Positions 24,572 to 40,140 of a stretch of DNA of 64,000 nt are shown piece by piece. The position numbers and the translations under genes were made by a program. Numbering within the stretch: the first letter of the stretch is position 1; the number at the start of each line of letters is the position of its first letter. This DNA comes from Rutidosis leptorrhynchoides (lineage: Eukaryota > Streptophyta > Magnoliopsida > Asterales > Asteraceae). The DNA is taken from the NCBI RefSeq assembly GCF_046630445.1, contig NC_092333.1:182588501-182652500 (forward strand), given 5' to 3'. Under the pieces are notes generated by a model. That model saw only the letters and a program-made list of their open reading frames with translations, had not been told where the DNA came from and did not search any database.

Positions 24572-25837
24572 TCACTGAATATCCTATTAGTTATAAAAAT
24601 TAAAAATTATATAAGTTATCAAATTAATAGACTTTTCTGATTTTGCCCACGTTTCGAATAGCCAATAGATGCAGCAGGTAGCCAGGACCCTTTAAATCGG
24701 AAGCCCACAACTCGCCACTAACAAATCCAACTATTACTACGAACCAGAAAATTTAGGATGTCTATCAATTTAACCGCTTAAAATAATTTTTCGTTGAAAT
24801 TTAAAGAAATTTAGAGAAGAAATAGAAAATCTATGTCCTAAAAACTAGAGCGTCGAGAAATAAGAAAGAAAAAGAGCGCGTCGAAAAACGTCGAAAAATA
24901 AAAGATCGAAAAATAATAGGCGTCGAAACTTAAAAGTCTAAAAATATTAAAGCTTAAAAGAAATTCTATATCCAAAACAGCAATTACTTAAAAAGGTATT
25001 AAAATATAAAAACGGCGTCGCAAAAATCTAAAGCACCTAAATCTTATTCTAAAGAAAAAGCACTTAAGGGATTTTACGGCAAACCCTAAAAATCTAGAAA
25101 TAAAAATAACTATGGCAAAAACTATGACTTAAAACTAAATACGAGCGAAAAAATATAAAAATTACAATAAAATAAATAAAAAGATACAAAATATAAAAAT
25201 AAACTTAAAGTTATAAAAAGTACAATTTTTATAAAGATATTATTTTATATTATTTATTTTATAAAACTATTACTTTTATATATTTATAAAACTAATTAAA
25301 CTAAAAAATACAAACTAAATAATAAAACTAAACTAAATAATAAAATAAATATAACCTAATTAGGGTTTAAAAATAATAATAAATAAAAATACTCCGTAAT
25401 TAATGCGAAATTAGGTCAAAGATGGCGTGTCAGAACCTGTCATGCGGTCGCATGAGTATTTGCCTATGGATCAATGCGATCGCATGGCCCAAATATTCAG
25501 GTTACAAATTGGGATGCTATAGTGTAGCCCGATTCTTTTTTTTTTCTGTTTTAAATTTATACAAAATATATATAAATCAATCAAAAACTTAATTTAAAAA
25601 AAAAAACTAAAATAAAGAAACTTTAATATTTTATATATATTTAACAAACTCTTAAAAATATATAAATTTTTATTTTTCTTTTCTTTTTATATTTTCATAA
25701 AAAAAAATTTATATTTTTAAAAACGAAAATTTTTACAAAATAAAAAAAACTTAACAAAATTTTAATAAAAATCTTTTTTTTATAACGTTTCGCTTCCGGC
25801 GTTTATGTTGTTCCCCGGTAGCGGCGCTAAAAATACT
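24572..25837 (-). other. Athila leader with tRNA-Asp-type primer site
   Basis: Non-coding leader between the 5' LTR and gag. The minus strand at about 25,812-25,829 reads tagcgccgctaccgggga, close to the complement of the plant tRNA-Asp 3' end used by Athila and Calypso elements. It starts about nine bases inside the LTR. A catgcgatcgcatgg-like palindrome occurs near 25,471-25,486 and a variant near 25,440. Confidence 0.75.
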
Positions 25838-27148
25838 TGATGTGCGTAGAGGTGTATACAAAATAGTTATATTTTTACTACGAAAAACTATTAAATACGA
25901 TACAATTTTACACAAGTTATTTATTTATTTTTAGAGTGGATATACCTAAACCTTGCTACAACACTTATAGGCAGTGCACCTAATCGTACAGTAGTGTAGT
26001 TTTTAGTAAGTCCGGTTCGTTCCACAGGGAGACTTAGCCAAGTTTAACGCTATATAAAAAATATATATATAAGTAGTATTATTATAATAAAAGGGGGTTT
26101 TTACCGTTTAATGACCGGTTTGTCGATTTTAAAACTTTAGTCGCAGTTAAAACCTAATGTAAAATATCAAAAATAAATACAACTTAATTTAAAGCGTAAA
26201 GTAAATAATGATAATGGAATTGCGATAAATAAAATGACAATAAATAAAGTGCGATAATTAGAAAGTACGATAATTAAAAGTGCAATTAAATACAATGACG
26301 GTAAATAAAAGTGCGATAATTAAAAGTGCAATTAAATATGGAATATATAAATTATGCTTATTTAAACTTCCGTAATCATGATGTTCGACATGTTGTTTTT
26401 AGTTTATTCCCATGGGTTAATTGTCCTTTGTCCTGGATTATTTGATATGTCCATACAGATTTGTCCATAATAGTCCATCAGTCATAATCATAAAGTGCGG
26501 AAGTCTTCGTCAAATTATTCTTATTCCCGAAGTCAAATATTCCAACTAATTGGGGATTCGAATTGTAACAAGGTTTTAATACTTTGTTTAATGAATACAC
26601 CAGGTTATCGACTGCGTGTAAATCAAGGTTTTAATACTTTGTTAACAATTACACCAATTACCCTTGAATGTAATCCACCCCTGTTTCGACAAGTCTATTA
26701 ACTATTAATCCAGTTCCGTGTCCGGTAAAATGAACAATTATTGGTATTTATAGATATCCCGCCCACCGTGCCCAGTCAAGCGTATGTGGTTATATATAAA
26801 TACGTCAAATTATAAGTCTATATATTAAATTAACGAGGTATCATTTAGTTAATATAAAGCCCATTAATAGCCCATAGTCTAATTTCCACAAGTGTCGTTC
26901 TTTTATCCAAACCCCAATTATGGTCCAAAGCCCAATTACCCCATTTTAGTATTTAGCCCAACATCACGATTACTTCGACATTAAATAAACATAATAATAA
27001 CTTAGCTACGAGACATTAATTTAAAAAGGTTGAACATAACTTACAATGATTAATAATAGCGTAGCGTTACACGGACAGAATTTCGAATTACACCCTTACA
27101 ATATTCGCTAACATACCCTTATTATTAGAATTTATAATTAAAATTAAA

Positions 27149-27232
<84 letters not shown>

Positions 27233-27829
27233 GTTTGAGTAAGAAGAAGAAAAAGATGGATATATTCGACCGAATTCGTTGCTTTTTATAGGATGTGGCC
27301 TGGTACTATTCACCATGCGATCGCATGGGTTTTTCACCTTCAGGCCATGCGATAGCATGGCCTATTTTTCCTGCTCAGGTGAGTTTGGCTCCTAGCTTGC
27401 CGACAATTTTAATAAATAATATAATATATAAATAATTTATAAGAATTATTTACATATTATATTATATTTATATGTATAGTTGACTTGTAATTTTTAGTCC
27501 GTTGCGTCGAGCGTTGAGAGTTGACTCTAGTCCCAGTTCTGGATTTTCGAACGTCCTTGCGTATAATTTAATATCTTGTATTTTGCGTTTTGCGACTTGT
27601 ACTCTTGTAATTTTGAGACGTTTCTTATCAATAATTTGAACCTCTTTGATTATACTTTGTACTTTTGAGCTTTTTGGTCGTTTGGGTCTTCAATTCGTCG
27701 AATCTGTCTTTTGTCTTCACCTTTTATTATTTAAACGAATATTATTTGTAAATAGAACAATTGCAACTAAAAGTTTGTCTTTCTTGAGGGATAATGATAT
27801 GAAATATATGTTCGTTTTTAGCATTATCA
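25838..27829 (-). repeat. 5' LTR of Athila-clade element
   Basis: 1,992 bp, starting TGATGT and ending ATTATCA, matching 678-2,673 at about 98%. It holds a TA microsatellite at about 27,155-27,231 and two ccatgcgat(c/a)gcatgg palindromes near 27,315-27,360. Confidence 0.9.
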
Positions 27830-30477
27830 CTCTTACAACATGTAAATATTAGTTACCAAGCTATTAGGAAAAAATATGCAAATTGGTACAACTCAACGTA
27901 GAATATGTTTTTAGTACTTGTGTCCATTTCATAAAACAGTTATAGAACAGCACATGTATTCTCAGCCCAAAAATATATATATAAAAAGGGAGTAATGAAA
28001 CTCACCTAATGTATTTTGTAGTAAAAATACATATGACTATATTGAACAAATGCAGGGTTGGCCTCGGATTCACGAACCTATATCATTTATATATATTAAA
28101 ACATATAAACGTAATCGAACAAGTTTAGATGTTATTATTAGTGATATAATCTTTATATTATTAATTTATATATTTCATTATTACTATATAAAAATATAAC
28201 TTTTGTTATGTTATATGTATCAAATATTTTACATGTACATATTTCATTTGTTTGTTAAAATAGTAATTATATTAATACTATAATAATATTAGTAGTGATT
28301 AAAATACTGATAATGATAATACTAGTGTTAATAATAATGATAATAATATTAATGATTTTATTAATAATAATATTAATGATAGTTTTTAATTATAAAGGAA
28401 ATCTTGTTATATATGAAATTTTCATTACAAATGTTAATCTTAATACTAATAATAATAAGAATGACAATAATAATAATAGTAATAGTAATAATAATGATAA
28501 TGATAATAGTAATGCTAAATGATAATACATAATCATATATCAACAAGAATTAATAATATTAGTAATACTAATAAAAATGATGATATTAATAGTAGTAATA
28601 ATAATAATAATAATAATTATAATTATAATTCTAGTAATATTAACAATAATAATAATAAAAAATAATAGTATGATAATAATCTACCTTCAAAGCTTTTCCC
28701 TAAAAAAAAAATTGGCAGAGACCGGGCTCGAACCCGCAACCTTTCGCTCACCCCAAACACTCCTAAACCGTCCAACTGCTTCTGCTTTTCTATTTTGAAC
28801 TTGTGAATTAATTTATTTAATCTGGGTTCTGATTAACCTCATCTTCTTCAATATTTTAAATTGATCAGAGACCAAATCAAACCTATCCACAACTTAACTA
28901 AATGCTTTAAGTTCTTCAATAGAAATAGAAACGATTCATGGGTTTGATTTTTCATTAACAGAAACCAAAAAAAAAAAATCAAAACGGCCTGAAGAAACAC
29001 GACCTTAGAACTCAACATCAAACTCGATTTTTAAAAGCGTTTTAGATCATGAGTTCAACATGAAATAGGTTGTAATTCACTCCTAGAAACTTTTTAAATC
29101 GTCAATTGATTCAGAAACACTAACACGAATTCAAATTTCACGAAGAACAGAAGTTTGACTTTTAGAAACTGAAACTTTGACCTCAAAATTTGTTCTCGAT
29201 AGAAAGAATTGGGGTTTAAGATTTTGCATATGGACTGAGTAAAGGATTTCTGACATAACGGCATTTTTACATTTTGAAAAATGATTCGATTTGGAGCTGT
29301 TAAATAAAATGAACAAGAACAGAGCTATTTGACGAGTTTCTTTATATTTTTTTCATTAATTTCTTTTCTCCTCCTTCTTGAATTGCAGTCCAGGTTTTAT
29401 AGGGCGTAATTGGTATTAAAACAGTCACAAGGTTCAATTATATTTGTTTTGTAGTTTGGATTTGTCGACACAAAATTTTCATCAGGTAAAAAAATATATA
29501 TATAAAATATAAAGATGAATATGACTATTAACGAATTTTGTTTGTATTTTGGGTTTGAGATTCGTTCAGTACCAATCTTACAGACAGGATTCCCAATTTA
29601 AAACAGTTTGATTAATACCCATAACAAGATTTTACAAAATGTTTGCTTTTTATGGTTTTATAGAATAAAAATTAATAATTAATAAATCTATTAATAATAT
29701 TAATAATAATTATATTAATAGTAATAAATTATATTGATACTAATAATTATACTAATTTTATTATTACTGATAATAATAATAATAGATGGTATTAATTTCT
29801 AATAATAAATACTATAATAATAATAATATTTATACAACATTAATATTCAATTTTAATTTTAATAATAAAAAATGAAACTAGTAATAATAAAAATAACAAT
29901 AATATTAATGATATTAATATCATTATAATACTTAATAAGAATAATGACATTAACAATTTTAAATAAGATGATAATTTTAATAATCAAATTATTAATAATA
30001 CTTTTAATAATCCTAATAATAATTAGATTTATATTTAATTTTTTTGTGTTTTGTTGTTTTTTTTTTTCTAAAAACAATGATACTAATAGTAATAATAATA
30101 ATAATAATGCTAATATTAACATTTTTCTTTAATCCGATTAAAAGTATTAAAAATATTAATAACTATATTTTAATCTATAGTTACTTTTACAATTTATTAA
30201 TTGTGTCATATATACTTATAATATATAATAATTTATTAAATTTTTAATATTTATAATTTACAATATATCTAATATTACTTATGTTTATATTTATTTATGT
30301 CTATTTATTTATTTATTTACACACGATTGTTCGTGAATCGTCGAGAGCAGTAGAAGGGTAAATGTAAGCATAAATATAATTTCAAAATTTTGAGATTCAA
30401 CATTACAGACTTTGCTTATTGTCGAAATCATGTAAAAATTAAGTTTAAATTTGGTCTGAAATTTCCGGGTCGTCACA
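27830..30477 (-). mobile_element. Right part of the old LTR that hosts the Athila element
   Basis: The LTR begun at position 13 resumes here. The first 200 bases match the nested element's LTR at about 9,845-10,010 (for example around ctcagcccaaaaatatat). It ends cgtcaca at 30,477, a normal LTR end. The rest is very AT-rich, with runs of taa/aat trinucleotides at 28,260-28,680 and 29,650-30,120. No gene is seen. Confidence 0.65.
28709..28785 (-). other. tRNA-like sequence within LTR
   Basis: The minus strand reads gcagaagcagttggacgg at its start and ends with gggttcgagcccggtctc followed by tgcca. It has an A-box-like segment, a good B box (ggttcgagcc) and partial acceptor pairing with a 3' CCA and a following T run. 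The T stem has one mismatch and no convincing anticodon arm is visible, so this is more likely a tRNA-derived relic than a working tRNA. Confidence 0.4.
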
Positions 30478-32410
<1,933 letters not shown>

Positions 32411-34076
32411 CTTTCTAGCTTTGTAATCTTATAACTTGTGTGAAAAGGATACAAGCTCTCTAGCTTAGGGTTCCATCACTTCATTTGATTAAGATTGTGT
32501 TCATACTTGTTTGATTTAAGTAAAGTTTGTAGCTTTAGTTGTAAATAGAACTTGTATTTGTGTTAAGACTAAGGATATGATGTAACCTTGGTTCATCATC
32601 CATCCAAGACTCTTAAATGAGTTGTGTTCTTACTTGGTCTTAACATATTGTGTGTGGATGGTTGAATCTTGGTCAAATTGATGCTAACCCATCAAAGAGT
32701 TGTACACTTGAAGCTCACAAGCATCAAGGATGAAAACCGTGATGAGCATCAAGCACCAAGAACCCCAACGGAGCACTTCTTTGCTGTTTTTGGGGATCTG
32801 CTCAGATTCCTGGACTTCTTGAAAATTAATTTTCAGTTAGTTCGTTTTGAGTAGATGAATTTTCGTTTAGGCCTCGTCTTAATCCGATATACGGTTTAGG
32901 ATTTATAGCCCTCCGAAAGTCACTACGCATTTGTAACGTTGTGCTGAAATTTCTGACCTACTTGCACTTAAACCGTCGCCACGGTCAAACGAAGACGAGT
33001 TAGGTTCTGAAAATTGGTCAGCGGTTAGAGGACTCATATACGGAGCCATAGCCACTGACTACGCATCTTTTCGTTTTGTATAGAGGTCGTAGCAGCTGAC
33101 CGAAGTCAGCCTATTGTTTCGATCTCTATTCTTGTCAAACTTACTTAGCTTTTATGATGATGAATGATGATGATGATGACACTTAAACTTAATTTATTCA
33201 CTTTTAAACCTTTGGGAACAATATACTGACCTAGTGACCTTTGACTTAGGTTGACGACCTTTCGGACCGACTTACTACTTGCATACTTTCATTATCGACT
33301 TTACCGCTTTTATCACTGTGAGTTATAGCTTCCCTTTTTACTTATACTATTTTTGAGACTGAGAATACATGCGCTTTTTATGCTTTACTTACTTTACACG
33401 AGTACTTAAACTTTACATATGTGTGGGTTATATAACGGCATAAACTTTTCCCTTAGCACGGTAACGTTTAGTCATTGGTTTTTGAACGCGAATCTTAGAT
33501 ATGGATCCATAGGGTTTGACATCCCCACTCGGGCTAGTCGCGCTAGCATTTAACGGGTGTTTAATATTTCGAGGACATACGCACTCGCCAAGGGTACTTT
33601 TAGGGGGTATTATTATTACGTTAAGTTAGTTACCGGGTGGCCACGGACAAGCATATACTTTTCATACTGTTTTGAATATGATAACTCGTGGTCTACATTA
33701 CTTTACTGATTACAAACTATAGCTCACCAACATTCGTGTTGACTTTTAAGCGTGTATTTCTCAGGTGCTTAGACGATGATGCTTCCGCTGTTAGACGTGC
33801 TGTCTTGTTGTTATAGACTTGCTGTTATGGACCTGCTGTGTTAGATTTCCGCTGCATTACTTAGAGATGTCTCAATCATGAAACTTTTATCTTGCATTCG
33901 TAACTTATGTTATTTTCAAATAATGGCTTTGTAATGACCTCTGTGTCACGTTATCTTTTGTAAACGCTATCTTTTTATGAATGCAAAACTGGTTTTCAAA
34001 CAGCATATAGTAATTGACCGTGTAAAGATCCTGTTGTTGACGAATCGTACACGATAGTTTTGTAGGGGGCGTCACA
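32411..34076 (+). mobile_element. LTR-like sequence, probably plus-strand gypsy 3' or solo LTR
   Basis: No gene is visible in this 1.7-kb stretch. The right end (gggggcgtcaca at 34,065-34,076) and the mixed unique composition resemble Asteraceae gypsy LTRs as I recall them. No primer site follows, and the left border is not defined. Short gat repeats lie at 33,155-33,180. Confidence 0.4.
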
Positions 34077-35640
34077 ATAATGGCCTAAACCTTGGCCGTG
34101 AACTCGGAGTCCTCGCTCGTACCTCCGTTCATTCTATAAAACGGAAATAAGTTAAACAACGAAACAAACGGAAACCACATACATATACCAAACCGCCCCA
34201 TCTTGCTCAACACTCGTCGTACATTGCTTGTTTGACACGATTTGCACCCGTAACAATGGTAGTTAGTCATTATTACGCGAGCACGTCGCATTAACTTGCT
34301 AATACAACGTATATATCGCTTGATGATTGCAAACACAATACAAAATAATTAACACAAAGTTAGTTCACCTAAGCATAGGCACTAACTACACCCGGTCCGA
34401 CCCATCTCCTACAAGTCCCGCATAAACGCATACACAAATAAAGTCTAAGTCTAGGCACCTATCTCAAGTCGCCTAAATTCCTTAGACCAACCTCGATTAC
34501 CGAAACACGACATATTTTTTATTATAAATAAACAGTAATTTGGCCTGGAGGATTGCACGGTGCGCGCAGGGTTGCGCGGCGCGCATTAAAGCATGGAACC
34601 AGGTCAGTAATAATTCCAGGGGCCAAGCATCTGAACTCCCCCATTTGCGTGGCGTGCCCCCGTATGTGCGGAACGCGTTAGTATATAGAACGGGCTGTTT
34701 GCCATTTTCACACATAAAAGCCAAAACTTCCCAAACCGCATTCTTACATCGTTAATTCATTTACGACCAAATATAATTTACATAATTTCAAAGATTAGAG
34801 TTTACAAAAAGGGGTACGATGACCCATAATCACCAATATGTTTTCGACCCACGAGTTTAATTACGAAACAAAAGACGAGCATGGTGTTTGGGGTTAAACT
34901 ACCCAAAACCTAGGTCAAAACGCAAAAGCCACCACTATCATATCAAAAGCGGGAAATCTCTAATCCAAACAAATACCCTTGCCTTTGTCCACGCTGGAGC
35001 CTAAAAAGGTAAACAACGAGAGGGTAAGCAAAACGCTTAGTGAATGCAATAATTATACATATACATATATAATATACCTACTTGCAAACACTTACACATT
35101 ACCGCATACACGCTAGCAACTAAATAGCATACCATTGCAAAGTATAACGCTAAGTCTCCAAACCACGAGCTAGCACAATTATTGGCATATAATCCAAACA
35201 ATATAATATGTCATACTACTACACAAAATCATGGTTAACCAATCATTTAAGGAGATGGTGCTCGCAAAAGACCATCGGAGTTCGCAACATCCATTAGTGT
35301 ACTTAACACCGCGTATCACTAACCCCCCGAGTGGTGTCTTAACACCGCGACTAACCCACCCTCTATGACAAAGTGGTGTCTTAACACCGCGACTAACCCA
35401 CATGTCATTAAATCCCGGAGTGGTGTCTTAACACCGCGACTAAACCAGTCGTTACGTATTATGTGGTGTCTTAACACCGCGACTACCCCACATTTCATTA
35501 ATTCCCGGAGTGGTGTCTTAACACCGCGACTAACCCACTCGTTACATAGAATGTGATGTCTTAACACCACGACTACCCTACATTCCGCGCCACAAATAAA
35601 TACATTACCTAAAAAGCTATTGACAAGAGTGAATTCTCAA
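34077..35640 (-). mobile_element. LTR-element fragment with minisatellite
   Basis: No long ORF is seen. A GC-rich segment (34,545-34,680) with cgcgcagggttgcgcggc resembles a segment near 44,437-44,460, suggesting related LTRs in two places. The right part carries the minisatellite at 35,297-35,580. Borders are not defined. Confidence 0.35.
35297..35580. repeat. Minisatellite with hairpin-forming core
   Basis: The core gtggtgtcttaacaccgcga begins at 35,331, 35,373, 35,420, 35,463, 35,510 and, with changes, 35,553; a partial copy lies at 35,297. Spacings alternate 42-43 and 47, so the true unit is a dimer of about 90 bp. Within the core, ggtgt and acacc are inverted repeats around ctta. Confidence 0.9.
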
Positions 35641-36879
35641 CATTGATTGGCTACTATGATATAATCTCCAACTTCATTGGCTATAACACTGTTCACTTTT
35701 CACCTTTCTTTTCTTACACGTGCCAACATATTAGAATTGTTATCACTAAAGCTACCTACATGTGTCACCTCTTTAATGGCTTTAGGGTTGACAGATTTCT
35801 TCAAACCTGGCACGTGCATCAACAATTTACTACTTCAACCTGCTCCCTACCCACTCACCCTCCTATGCTGCTCCCATATCTAAAGTTTTTCATGTTCTTC
35901 TTGGTTTTTTACGGTTGCTAACTTAACTTCCTCTTCTTCATCAATAACGAACCTAACAGGTTACCAACCTCTTTCCTTTTTATTTCTTTTTTTTTTTTTT
36001 TTGGGCTTACACTTCATCTATATTTCATATATTGTTGGGTTTTAAATTTGATATTTTTGTTATTTTTTCTCCTTCGGTTTTTTTTTTTTTTATTTGGCAA
36101 AAAACATCTACTTTTGATATTTCTGTTATTTTTTGCTCCTTCAGGTTTCAACATCTTATTTTGGTAAGACATTAATTATGGCAATTTTTAGTTCTTAATT
36201 TTTTTTCTATCATTAATAAAAGCTTTCGATACAATTTAGTAGTAGTTTCTTTTGTTCTTGGTTAACAAAAAAATGTTATAGTGGTCGTTGCTATATTCTC
36301 CACCATCGAATGCCATGAGTCACCGCTAAAACATAATTTGAAGAAAGAAATGGTGTTACATTCACCGGGCCTACCTTTATGCATCATATCTTCTGCTTCC
36401 ATGATTCCATAGAATGTAAATGGTCAGGTTGATGGAACTACTTACGGTCGACGAGCCTCACCACTTACGAAAGAAAATAACAATATTTTTGGCAGCCTAT
36501 ATTTTTATTTGGTGTGGATTTAACATATTTTTTCCAAGTTGGTTGTTACTCGAAAGATAACACCAAATTTTTTGTTTTTGTTCGAAGTTGGTTGTTACGG
36601 TGACGGATCTAAAATATTTGAAGGTTATGATGCATTGGGTAGAAAAATGTGGTGATTGGAGTTATGAAAAAGATTAGAGCAAAATGTGCAAGAGATAATG
36701 TTGATGTAAATGTAAAGGTGTAAAGATTGAAGTAGAAATCATCCCGAGGAGTTTGGACTATGGAGATGTACATACTCACATCCACATATTAATTTGGGTT
36801 AGGTGTTCCAGTACACATATCTCGAAACTCTATATAATTACTCAATTTAACCTTATTTTAGTATAATATAAGACAGCAT
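35641..36879. other. Intergenic stretch without recognised features
   Basis: Contains poly-T runs (around 35,990 and 36,080) and short chance ORFs. I see no gene, terminal repeat or RNA here. Confidence 0.5.
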
Positions 36880-37329
36880 CCTAATCCTATTCTATAATAT
36901 TTTCATATTTTTAATTTAAAAGACGAGAAATAGTTCCCGGTTTCTAAAATCATACTGTAGAAGCGGATGGGTGTGTTTAAATTTAATTCAGCATCATCAT
37001 CCCTCCCTCACATAAAGCATGCTGAATACATCCAATGTGTCAGACTCACAATCCCATGTTTTTTCCAATCGCGACGTGTCTTCATTCTCTGAATTTTTTT
37101 TTTTTTCATCCTCCGTTCCACATTAATTTTCATCGAACCCTCTCCATTTTTTTCATCTCCTTCAACCTCCTGTCTGCTAATTTCGCCGCACACCATTTCA
37201 TAATGATTGATAAACCTTAAATTACTGCACGGCGTGTCTCCTTCGTTACTAATTTAATCGTGATTCAATTAGTACCCATTTGTTTCAATTCGTCCCATCA
37301 AACCCTAATTTAACTGATTTCCCAAAAAA

Positions 37330-37914
37330 AACAAATGCCGGCACCCTCATTACACCTTTCTATCAAGCTTCATGTTGATTTTTCATGAATCTTGATGATG
37401 ATTTTACAGAAATCCGAATACAGGTAAGTTACTATTTTGTTTATGTTTTCTTCTTCTCCGCATCAATTCTGATCGGATGTTTTTCAGATTAATCGATGCA
37501 CTTCATCAATTAGGGTTCCGATTTGGTTTCATCCCCAATTCATCAATCAATTCGGATGATCCATTCAATTCGATTTAGGTACGTAATTTTAAAAATTATT
37601 ATTACTCTTAGTAACAGAAGTATTCTTAAATTGTCTGATTTAGTATTTTGATTTTTTTAAAATCGTTTTTGAAAAGTATTATTTACATTCATATTAATGT
37701 ATGTTTATTTATTTATATGTATATATTTGTTTCAAAAATTGTTGCATCAAGTAATGTTTCGTATTCGTTTTGTTATTTTGCAACAGGTCAATATTAATAC
37801 TTTTTAAAGATTCATGGATTTGTTTGATTTGGTTACTTCAAGAATTGCTAATTGCTTTGGAGTTGATGATGCAAAAACCTGATTGTTATGATCATGAGGA
37901 AGGCAATTACAGGT
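37330..37914 (+). pseudogene. Captured 5' exons of an unidentified gene
   Basis: A CT-rich leader-like stretch is followed by a segment ending in caggtaagt near 37,430. A second segment starts after tttttcag (37,488) and ends before gtacg (37,580). A third starts after caacag (37,786) and ends at about 37,914 before gtacat. The third has an ATG at 37,814 opening a 22-codon frame, MDLFDLVTSRIANCFGVDDA and two more. The splice-like borders suggest a copied 5' UTR and first coding exon. The source gene is not recognised. Confidence 0.4.
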
Positions 37915-38998
37915 ACATTTTGTCAAAAAATAATTTAGGTGATAATATTTTAAGCATTGATGGAAAAAATCAATATGAACCAAATTTGCATACTAGGTAG
38001 AGTTTGACTATTGCTTATGACCAATTAAGATGTATCAAAATCTAAAGAAATTGTAATATACTATGAATCAGTGTATGAATTTAGGTTTAAAGTTTTTCTT
38101 TTTAGGATAAATTCGTTGTTTTGGTTACAAATATTGAATCTAGGGTTAAGTTAAGGTCTAGAAAATGGTTAGGTAAACATAATATGTGCAAAGTTTGAAT
38201 CAATGACTAGACAACAATTATTAGAAGTATGATAAATGACGTATACTTCTATGTTTAAACTACTTTATTATTGTAAATAAAGGTAATTAGAATTAGTGAA
38301 TGTTTTGCATTAAGTGATTTAGGTTGAAATAACTAAAAAAATGTACACACTAAAATGGACGGGATCCCATTGGGTTAACCCATCATTTCTCTCTGATTTT
38401 TTAAGTTTATATTGTAAAAATGTATCAATTGTGATTACAGCAACCTAGCTATTGCACATCAATAATAATAATAATAGGTTTAATATGCTTTATGGTCTGA
38501 AGTTACGCTCTCAGTGGCTTTTAATCTCTTACTATTTGAAATGCTTCAATTTAGCTATTTTTTGCTTCCCATTAGAGATGAAACATTTTTATTCACTGGT
38601 CTGGTTTGATGAGTTGCTGGAATGGTACTCATGATATTTCTCCAGACTAACCCCAAAAGGTTTCAATACTTCTATTTTAATTACTTTTTTTATCATTATT
38701 ATTTGTGCTATAATGTTTTTGTATGCTCAAAATGGGATTCGTTCGACCACTTTTGACCATTTTCCTTTTACTAATAATCTTTTTTAAAGAAAATAATTAA
38801 TTCAAATGACCCATTGAGAAGTAAATGGGTGAAAATGGTCACCAGTAAGAGTTATCATCCTACTAATTAAGTAATAGTTGTTGTATCTTCTTTTTTACTA
38901 ACATGTCCCGTTTGTAACTGATCAAATCAATCGCACTTAAAATATTATATTTTTAATATTTCAATGTAATGATTTTTACTTCCATACACTTTTTCAGG

Positions 38999-39193
38999 TG
39001 AATTAAAGGTGGTAATGATTGAAAAGTTGGAGATACGATAAAGATAGTGTCAATTTCACTCATATGATGCCTATACAAATGTTCAAATATGCAGAATTAT
39101 CTCGGATTGATTGCTTTGGCTCGAGGTTTGCATGTCATAATAGAAGATGGCAAAGATACATGCTCGATGGAATTCATTCTCAAAAATGGTCAG
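38999..39193 (+). pseudogene. Exon-like fragment, source unknown
   Basis: Bounded by tttttcag on the left and ggtcaggtaact on the right, as for an internal exon. One frame gives LGLIALARGLHVIIEDGKDT, which looks protein-like but matches nothing I can name. Part of the putative Helitron cargo. Confidence 0.35.
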
Positions 39194-39550
39194 GTAACTA
39201 AAACAATATCCAAGATAGAGGTATTTACCACTTGTCATAATGGGTCAAAGTTACCCATTCTTACTACATTATTTACTTTGTTGTACTATGTAGCCGAAAG
39301 AAAGGAGATATATTGCTGGTGCTTAAATGGGTTCCTATTACAATTTAGTGATCTTTACTTTTTGTTTTATTGAATTCTTTGTAGAAAAATAGCAGCTTGA
39401 TGGTTACTACTGTTACAAGCCATATTGTTTAAATTTAATCTAAATTATCTTGAGTTTAGTTAACTGAGCTGTCATTGGAATTAATTTTAGATTCTGCTTT
39501 TCTTATGTTCGCCTAATGAACGAGTTGTGATGTTCTTGAAATCTTAATAG

Positions 39551-39641
39551 TGCTGGCGCTCCTTCCACGCTTGCTTTAAATAGCCTACCTATCAGAGGTG
39601 TGGCAATTATAGCCGATGGTGTTACCGAATCTGACATAAAG
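39551..39641 (+). pseudogene. Exon fragment resembling ATP-citrate lyase B subunit
   Basis: After a possible acceptor (cttaatag) the frame reads LPIRGVAIIADGVTESDIK. The plant ACLB sequence as I remember it has TIRVVAIIAEGVPESDTK at the CoA-ligase-like fold, so 13 of 18 positions agree. The preceding residues fit less well. The match is short and remembered, so alternatives in the succinyl-CoA ligase superfamily remain possible. No other exon of this gene is seen nearby. Confidence 0.5.
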
Positions 39642-40140
39642 AGTGGATTTTCTATCCAAGGTCAAACAACCAGGTTCAGATTATGGCTATATGTGGCATT
39701 TCTTCATCATTTTGAAAAACAAAGGTCAATAATGTAGTTTTTATCTAAAACATTTAATTAAAGAAACGTAACGGGGAATTGGAATATAGGTTCGAAAGTT
39801 GTGCACATATTATCTTATAATTCATTCAACCTTTTTACACTTTTTATTCAAAAAAAGTTTTTATTTTTATTTTTTTATTATCATAATTTATGTGGATTAC
39901 TATTACGAAACTCAATACATGGAAAAATATTTGTCTGCCAGTTAACTTGGCATACCTTTTTTTGACTAATATCAAAAAGAGAATTTTTCAAGCCACAGAC
40001 TTCCCTCTGCCCAAATGGGCACCTGTAACTTCCACAGATGTCTAAGTTTAAAATGGCCTTGTGTCACTAGGAAATATGGTGGATGAATTGTGAGGTGCCT
40101 TCGACTTTCTTTGTTTTTTTCAATTAAGAATTTTGAAAGG

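Larger units (their letters stand above)
678..27829 (-). mobile_element. Athila-clade Ty3/gypsy retrotransposon with a nested insertion
   Basis: In transcription order the element runs from a 5' LTR (25,838-27,829) through a tRNA-Asp-type primer site, gag, protease, reverse transcriptase, RNase H and integrase, then a second protease-like segment, an ORF with a zinc-knuckle-like motif, an ATHILA ORF1/env-like ORF, and the 3' LTR (678-2,673). A 5-bp target duplication flanks it. Excluding the inner element it is about 17.9 kb, large even for Athila. The LTRs differ at roughly 2% of sites, suggesting well under or near one million years at commonly assumed plant LTR rates. Its coding region is broken, with roughly half a dozen interruptions besides the nested element, so this copy is a fossil. 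Confidence 0.9.

Noticed and set aside
28709-28785. Functional tRNA gene
   Set aside because: The B box is good, but the T stem has a mismatch, no anticodon arm is convincing, and it lies within an LTR.
35297-35580. CRISPR-like array of regular repeats
   Set aside because: Spacers are themselves repeated, spacing follows a dimer pattern, and the context is a plant LTR fragment, so it is a minisatellite.
38452-38634. 60-residue ORF and similar short ORFs between 38 and 42 kb
   Set aside because: No domain or splice support; they appear to be chance frames within the Helitron interior.
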